Source of the DNA: Ignavibacteria bacterium
GTDB taxonomy: Bacteria > Bacteroidota > Ignavibacteria > Tepidaquicellales > Tepidaquicellaceae
DNA: 40,470 nucleotides
NCBI GenBank assembly: GCA_016704345.1
Contig: JADJAH010000027.1
Location: 1-40,470, forward strand
Reading direction: 5' to 3'
Position numbers and translations under genes: made by a program
Part shown: positions 35,702 to 40,470 of the stretch, in pieces
Layout of the letters: every line of letters starts with the position of its first letter
Position numbering within the stretch: position 1 is the stretch's first letter
The notes under the pieces: generated by a model
What the model was told of the DNA's origin: nothing
Database searches by the model: none
Seen by the model: only the letters and a program-made list of their open reading frames with translations

Positions 35702-36315
35702 GGAGAAATTAAGAATTAAGAATTAAGAATTAAAAATTAGAAATAGTTTCGTCTGATTCAGTTTGATCAGCCTGCGATGAAAGTCGCGGGCTGATTTTAT
35801 ATTATACAATCTAATACTAAATAACCCCACAAATCTTGTCTTTCGATCGCCCCCTGAGATGGAGCTTACCCGAGCTTGTCGAGTTGAAAGGGGTTGAGGG
35901 TATACAATGACTTTTTTAATTCAAGTAACATTTTTCCAGTGTAGTACCTTCTGTAAGTCAGCTGATAAGGTTACTGATTTCTGCCTTTATTTTACTCCTA
36001 GCTCTCGATAGTTTTGTGTCAGATCAGGAAAGAAACCGGCTCATAGTTTAGTTGTATTTGTTACTGAATTTTTGACTCATTTACAATACTTGCCCGAAGT
36101 CTTAACTGACAATTATTTCGGACATGTTTTTCAGATTGTTTGATCCCCAAAAACTAATCCAGAGTTTACTGCTCTTTTCCCGTTAGACAAATGTTGAATG
36201 AATCCCTTGTCTGATTCTTCATTTCTCGTAAATAAGCCGGATTCAATTAATCTGTCACCAGTCTGGCATCAGCCGGTCCTCCTGGTCTTTTTAATTAATC
36301 TTAATCTTCACAATT
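35702..36315. other. Gene-free gap with microsatellite, terminator and repeat
   Basis: It contains a four-fold 7-bp tandem repeat (AATTAAG, about 35707-35735), a terminator (35766-35799), a partial copy of the ACAATCTAATACT repeat (35806-35842) and an adjoining TCGAGCTTGTCGAG-like degenerate repeat (about 35866-35890). The remainder up to 36315 shows no gene; it must hold the promoter of the next gene. Confidence 0.6.
35766..35799 (+). terminator. Rho-independent terminator after the surface gene
   Basis: ATCAGCCTGCGA pairs with TCGCGGGCTGAT over 12 bp (one G-T pair) with a 6-base loop, followed by TTTAT. It lies 65 bp after the stop codon at 35701. Confidence 0.8.
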
Positions 36316-38392
36316 ATGAGAACACTAATCAAAATTTCGCTTGTGTTCCTCCCTGCACTTCTTTCCTTTTTCTTCACTACAACGGATTCTATCGCCCGTA
36401 ATAATCTTCCTAACTACTCCATGCTGACTTTTGACGCTACGTCGCCGGACTGCTACTGGTTTGGGGTGAGTGCAAAGAGCGCAGGAGATTTCAATGGAGA
36501 CGGATATGATGATCTGATCATCGGGTCTCCTTACCCGGGACTGGTAAATGTATACTATGGAGGCCAGCTGATGAACAACGTTCCTGACCTTGTCTTTAAT
36601 CAGGCCTCTTTTTATAATGAGTTCGGTTGGAGAGTGAATTGCGCAGGTGATGTCAACAATGACGGATTCGACGACATCATCGTTGGAGAAAGACACAGAA
36701 ACAACATTGGCGCTGCATACATCTACTTTGGCGGCAGCACACCTGATACAGACCCGGATGTAGTTATGTCCGGAGAAGTATCTTTCTGAGCAGATTCGGA
36801 TACACCGTTTCTTCCGCAGGTGACGTCAACGGGGATAACTATGATGATGTAATTGTCACGGATCATTATTTCGGAAATGAAACCGGCAGAGCCTATGTGT
36901 TCTTCGGAGGCGCTCCTATGGACAGCATTCCGGATGTAGTATTTACCGGAGAAAATCAGGGCGACTGGCTAGGTTTTTCGGCCAGTAAGGCCGGAGATGT
37001 GAATAATGATTCATATGATGACTTTCTTGTCAGCGCCGTACACTACGGTGCCGAGGGCAAATCCTATCTGTTCCTGGGCGGATTAACAGTTGACAACGTG
37101 CCTGATCTGGTATTCAACGGATACTATGTCTCAGATGCGGGAGACATGAACAGAGATGGATACGATGATTTTATGGTAGCAAACCCGGGTTATAACAACC
37201 AGACAGGAAGAGTTAAGATATATTTTGGAAACAATCCTGTTGACAGCACAGTTGATTTTGTCTATTACGGAGAAGCTGAATCTGGTCAGTATGGCTATGG
37301 TTCTTCTCCTTGCGGAGACCTGAACCGTGACGGATTCTCGGATATTCTTATAGGAGCTTTTGGTTTGAATGATAATAAAGGCCGGGCCTATGTATACTAT
37401 GGCGGCAGATTCCTGCATGATGTTCCCAACATTCGGCTCGAAGGGAACACGGGTTATGAAGAGAGATTCGGATACTCATCTTCGGGCATAGCCGATGTTG
37501 ATAATGACTTTGTCCCCGAAATTTTTGTTGGCGCATATTACAGAAACGCAGCCGGCGGCGCCTATCTGTTCGATGAGTTCCTCGATACCTGGGTCGGCGG
37601 GCCGGACGTCTGTATAACGAACAGTTCACCGGTAATGTTTTCCGCGTCTTTTCATGGCGGCGCATGGAGTCTCATAAATTACGGAAGCTCTGCAAGTATT
37701 GTGAGTGTGTGGCATGAGAAAGTTGTCACTGTTAATCCCGGTGGTACAAGCGGAAGATTCGTTATGTTTTACTCCACCTATGACAGCGTATATACGTGCA
37801 CAAAATCCGTAAGGGTTGAAACGAACCTGCCGGTAGAAATGTCAGTCCTGAGTGCCTCGGTTCATGATCCCAACAATGTCATGCTCAAATGGACAACTGC
37901 ACAGGAATTGAACAACTCCGGCTTTTCAATTGAAAGAAAGTGTTCCTCAGAAGAATGGACAAAAGTCGGATTCGTAAACGGCAAGGAAACTCAACCCTGC
38001 CTGTTGACTATTCATATATTGACAAGGGCCTGGGTTCCGGGACTCATGTTTACAGGCTTGTCCAGACAGATTACAACTGTGCTTTTGAGATTTTCGAATT
38101 CACCGGCTCCATAACTATTGGTACTCCAGACAGATTCTCACTCTTGCAAAATTATCCGAATCCGTTCAATCCTTTTACAAAGATTGAATTCGAAGTGCCG
38201 GTTGCCCGTGAGATAAGAATCGAATTGTTCGATATGTCCGGCAGGCTGGTCAGCCTTATTTACAATAAGCCAACCGAAGCAGGTTACCATTCTGTCATAT
38301 TTGACGGCGGCGGAATTTCAAGCGGAGTTTATCTTTATAGACTATCCGCCGGAAGAAATGTTCTTTGCAGGAAGATGTTGTTACTAAAATAA
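36316..38392 (+). pseudogene. FG-GAP propeller protein with T9SS tail, two frameshifts
   Basis: Signal peptide (MRTLIKISLVFLPALLSFF) then seven FG-GAP repeats, i.e. one propeller ('AGDFNGDGYDDLIIGS' to 'ADVDNDFVPEIFVGA'). A short beta domain, an Fn3-like part ending 'KWTTAQELNNSGFSIERK' and a T9SS type A tail ('LLQNYPNPFNPFTKIEF', 'LVSLIYNKPTEAGYHSV', 'SSGVYLYRLSAGR') follow. The frame breaks near 36780 (the reading continues as 'IFLSRFGYTVSSAGDVN') and near 37986 (NGK continues as 'GNSTLPVDYSYIDKG'). Each break is repaired by adding one base, so about 692 residues are expected. Otherwise the protein is complete. This may be recent inactivation or sequencing error; the intact tail right to the stop argues for recent or artefactual damage. 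Confidence 0.8.
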
Positions 38393-38450
38393 CGACATTT
38401 GTCGCCTCAAAAGTTTAGTAAAACAACTAAATTGAAAAAAAGGGGTGGCA

Positions 38451-39305
38451 ATGGAGTCAAAAATAATACAGAGATCACAACACAAAACATCAGAGGGGGA
38501 GTTCATATACGAGTTACAAAATTTGTATGAACTCTCTCCAAAGATGAGTGAGTCAATAGCAGAGTCAGCAAAAAGATGTTTGATCCGAGATAATGTTTTG
38601 AAAGAAGGTCAGATAGAAGTAAGCGTAATATCAATTGAAGAGCGAAGCGGAAAAGTTATAGAGAAGCTTGAAAAGCGTCGGGTGAGGTTAACGCTGGACA
38701 TGGGCCATGAGGACAATGAAATAAGATGTTCATTTGGCAGAATAAAATTACGTCATGCCAGGATTCAAAGAATAACAGAAGAAGCCATTGAACAGTCAGG
38801 GATATTAAGCCAGGAGGATCTTGGAAAGATATTGAGTTGTACAGTAAGAACAATCCAGCGAGATATATCAGAGATAAAGAATACAGGTATACAGATAATA
38901 ACACGAGGAGTTCTTCATAATATAGGCAGAGGTCAGACTCATAAGTCACAAATAGTAGGATTATATTTGGAAGGTAAAACCTTTAGCGAGATAAGATTAA
39001 GGACACATCATAGTACCGGAGCAATAAAGAGATATTTACAGGATTTCCAGAAAGTAGTGATGAGTGTTCATCATGGAATAAAGGAAGTAGGTTCAATTAG
39101 TTCGGTAGCGGGTCTAAGCCCTGTTCTTGTAAATCAGTATATTCAATTGATAAAGGACAGCAGAAAAGACAAGCAAAAGGAAGCGATGATGAGGGAAATG
39201 ATAGTTCAATGGAAGCGATCAGGAACAAGGTTTAAAAAAAAGGAAAGTCGTGGAAACGCAAGCTGCATGTGGATTCTGGCTCCTATGATCGGAGGTGTGA
39301 AATGA
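38451..39305 (+). CDS. DUF1670 family protein, first gene of the pair
   Basis: ATG 38451 preferred over GTG 38445 because AGGGG lies 5 bases upstream; 284 residues. The central and C-terminal part matches DUF1670 as I remember it: 'KRRVRLTLDMGHED', 'HARIQRITEEAIEQSGILSQ', a helix-turn-helix 'EDLGKILSCTVRTIQRDI', 'RGVLHNIGRGQTHKSQIV', and two more HTH-like units ('SEIRLRTHHSTGAIKRYL', 'SSVAGLSPVLVNQYIQLI'). Three DNA-binding-like modules suggest end or target recognition. A basic tail (WKRSGTRFKKKES) follows. Its TGA overlaps the next gene's ATG (ATGA), with GGAGG at 39291-39295, so the two proteins are translationally coupled. The function of DUF1670 is not established. Confidence 0.8.
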   Translation: MESKIIQRSQHKTSEGEFIYELQNLYELSPKMSESIAESAKRCLIRDNVLKEGQIEVSVISIEERSGKVIEKLEKRRVRLTLDMGHEDNEIRCSFGRIKLRHARIQRITEEAIEQSGILSQEDLGKILSCTVRTIQRDISEIKNTGIQIITRGVLHNIGRGQTHKSQIVGLYLEGKTFSEIRLRTHHSTGAIKRYLQDFQKVVMSVHHGIKEVGSISSVAGLSPVLVNQYIQLIKDSRKDKQKEAMMREMIVQWKRSGTRFKKKESRGNASCMWILAPMIGGVK

Positions 39306-40102
39306 GTATGAATCCAATGAGAGACAGATTTGAGAGTCTTAAGAAAAGAGATTTTAAAAGCGCACTAATACATTTGCTTGAGAATGATTATAAACTTTTA
39401 GGTTCCAGAAAGATAATAGAATTACTATCGGAAGACATAGAAGACTTGCATAATGAATACTATCCTCATAGAAACCGGGTTGGTTACGGGGAGATAGTAT
39501 TTAGAACAACAAAAGATGACGGACAAAGACAAAGCTATGGAAAGAAGACAGAAGATTATGCAAGCATAACGGTAACATTACCGTTGGTGACGAAAGAAGA
39601 TATTGAACGAAGAATTTACTACAAAAAGGGAGACAGGAACAGTAACTATAAACACCGAGAATCCCGTGACATAGAAACAATGGTCAGATTATTAAAGAGC
39701 GCCAAGGATCAGGGAGGGTTACTAAGCGGAGCTGAACTGAGTATGCTGATGAACAGAACGTTAGGCACGATAGGAAAATATTTAAAAGCATATCAGGAGA
39801 AAACAGGAGAGATACTTCCACTGAAAGGATACGTATTAGATCAAGGAAGTTTGCCGACACACAAAGGAATAATAATCAGTTTGTATGAAAACGGAGTATC
39901 ACCGGCAGATATAGTATTGAAAACATCACACAGCCAGGATGCAGTTGACAGATACATAAAGCACTACGAGCAAGTAAAGAAGCTTCTAAAAAAAGGATTG
40001 GATGAAAAAGCAATCGTTTCGATTACTGGGAGAAGTTTGAATGTCACAAAACAATACATTAAGTTGTATAAGAATTTTAATCCACAAAAAGCTAAAAAAT
40101 GA
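39302..40102 (+). CDS. DUF1670 family protein, second gene of the pair
   Basis: Start set at ATG 39302, overlapping the upstream stop (ATGA), rather than the open-frame start at 39269; 266 residues. The N-terminal part ('FESLKKRDFKSALIHLLEND', 'SRKIIELLSEDIEDL', 'EDYASITVTLPLVTKEDIER') differs from gene 1. From residue ~140 the two are homologous: 'GGLLSGAELSMLMNRTLGTI', 'DQGSLPTHKGIIISLYENG', 'ILKTSHSQDAVDRYIKHYEQV', 'SITGRSLNVTKQYIKLYKNF' parallels gene 1's HTH series. It ends in a basic tail (NPQKAKK), 3 bp before the right-end palindrome. It probably acts with gene 1 as a heteromer; no catalytic motif is recognised. Confidence 0.75.
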   Translation: MSMNPMRDRFESLKKRDFKSALIHLLENDYKLLGSRKIIELLSEDIEDLHNEYYPHRNRVGYGEIVFRTTKDDGQRQSYGKKTEDYASITVTLPLVTKEDIERRIYYKKGDRNSNYKHRESRDIETMVRLLKSAKDQGGLLSGAELSMLMNRTLGTIGKYLKAYQEKTGEILPLKGYVLDQGSLPTHKGIIISLYENGVSPADIVLKTSHSQDAVDRYIKHYEQVKKLLKKGLDEKAIVSITGRSLNVTKQYIKLYKNFNPQKAKK

Positions 40103-40119
40103 GACACGACAAATGTCGT

Positions 40120-40470
40120 AATAGTAAATAGCCTCAGCGCAGTTTCACCGCTCCCGATCAGGAGCGGGAGTTGAAGCGGCGATGCTCAAGTACTATTGAG
40201 CTCATGTTAATCAGCACACCGAGATCCTGCATTCTTCTTACTCGTTCACAAGCTCCTGCTTGGGAACACATTAACAGCTTTCGACAACGCCCGCAAGCAG
40301 GGCCTGGAATGCGGAGGAAGTGGATTTCTTGCGGCCCCTGTTCGTCAGGGGCTCGAAATGACAAAGGGGAATGTGATTCTTTTGCTGTTGTTTTGAACTT
40401 TCTGAATATAGAAAGTTGGGTGATAGAAATTATACAATCTAATACTCCACCAAATCTTGTCATTTCGAGC
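40120..40470. repeat. Gene-free right end with hairpins and dispersed repeats
   Basis: CCGCTCC/GGAGCGG (40148-40167) forms a hairpin without a T-tract. 40320-40375 holds a GTGGATTTCTTGCG ... GGGGCTCGAAATGAC palindromic-type repeat. 40434-40470 is a copy of the ACAATCTAATACT...TTGTCATTTCGAGC repeat, and the window ends inside it. No gene. Confidence 0.6.
40434..40470 (+). repeat. Dispersed ACAATCTAATACT repeat, copy 3, cut by the window edge
   Basis: Same repeat as 27967-28003. The preceding bases (ATTATACAATCT) match copy 2 at 35801, so the shared unit extends a little to the left in these two. Confidence 0.65.

Larger units (their letters stand above)
38392..40119 (+). mobile_element. Two-gene DUF1670 element with palindromic ends
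   Basis: The left end ACGACATTTGTCGC (38392-38405) and right end ACGACAAATGTCGT (40106-40119) are near-perfect inverted copies, and each is itself a palindrome. Between them are only two overlapping DUF1670 genes. The left end starts on the last base of the stop codon of the preceding T9SS gene, and the right end lies 3 bp after the second gene's stop. This tight packing is typical of an insertion sequence. No DDE, HUH or serine/tyrosine recombinase motif is visible. No clear target duplication was identified outside the palindromes. Confidence 0.6.

Noticed and set aside
40148..40167. Hairpin as terminator of the DUF1670 genes
   Set aside because: No T-tract follows it and it lies outside the element's right end.

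Overview
The window looks like a chromosomal segment from a Bacteroidota/Chlorobiota-group bacterium, most like Ignavibacteriota. This is inferred from two proteins ending in type IX secretion (T9SS) tails of the 'NYPNPFN' kind, very large FG-GAP and Ycf48-like surface propellers, dockerin-like tails of the 'GDVNQDGTVDATD' kind, and many interspersed palindromic repeats. No rRNA or marker gene is present, so the assignment is tentative.

Layout. (1) 1-7213, mostly minus strand: a visibly A+T-rich, heavily frameshifted block. It holds a YVTN-type propeller lipoprotein, a TM protein, a Ycf46-like AAA+ ATPase that has lost its Walker A, a long coiled-coil/TM protein and several small ORFs. It ends at a 3' fragment of a tRNA-Asp gene (7214-7279), so it may be a decayed integrated island. 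(2) 7324-8118: repeats only. (3) 8119-11127: two plus-strand secreted hydrolases, an amidohydrolase lipoprotein and an alpha/beta lipase. (4) 11128-14757: repeats, a propeller protein with a dockerin-like tail, and a DUF559 endonuclease embedded in palindromic repeats. (5) 14765-35701: three divergent gene pairs. Each pairs a giant secreted protein carrying the same ~180-residue C-terminal module with a ~490-residue helical paralogue that starts 'F..F..SPY.NK' (14765/18789, 20796/26432, 32075/31913). An SBBP propeller with a T9SS tail lies between the second and third pairs. (6) 36316-38392: a T9SS FG-GAP protein broken by two single-base frameshifts. (7) 38392-40119: a compact two-gene DUF1670 element bounded by palindromic ends. 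(8) 40120-40470: repeats; the window stops inside one.

How it fits together. The intact centre is cell-surface biology: secreted or anchored beta-propeller proteins with two alternative C-terminal tails. The repeated pairing of one tail type with the helical paralogues suggests a functional or regulatory partnership. The rest is mobile or repetitive: a possible island with a tRNA att scar, the DUF1670 element, the DUF559 gene tied to its repeats, and a small hairpin element repeatedly found inside other palindromes. Frameshifts outside 1-7213 are few (12088-12097 T-run, about 36780, about 37986). The dense indels in the first 7 kb therefore reflect either real gene decay or poor local sequence quality.
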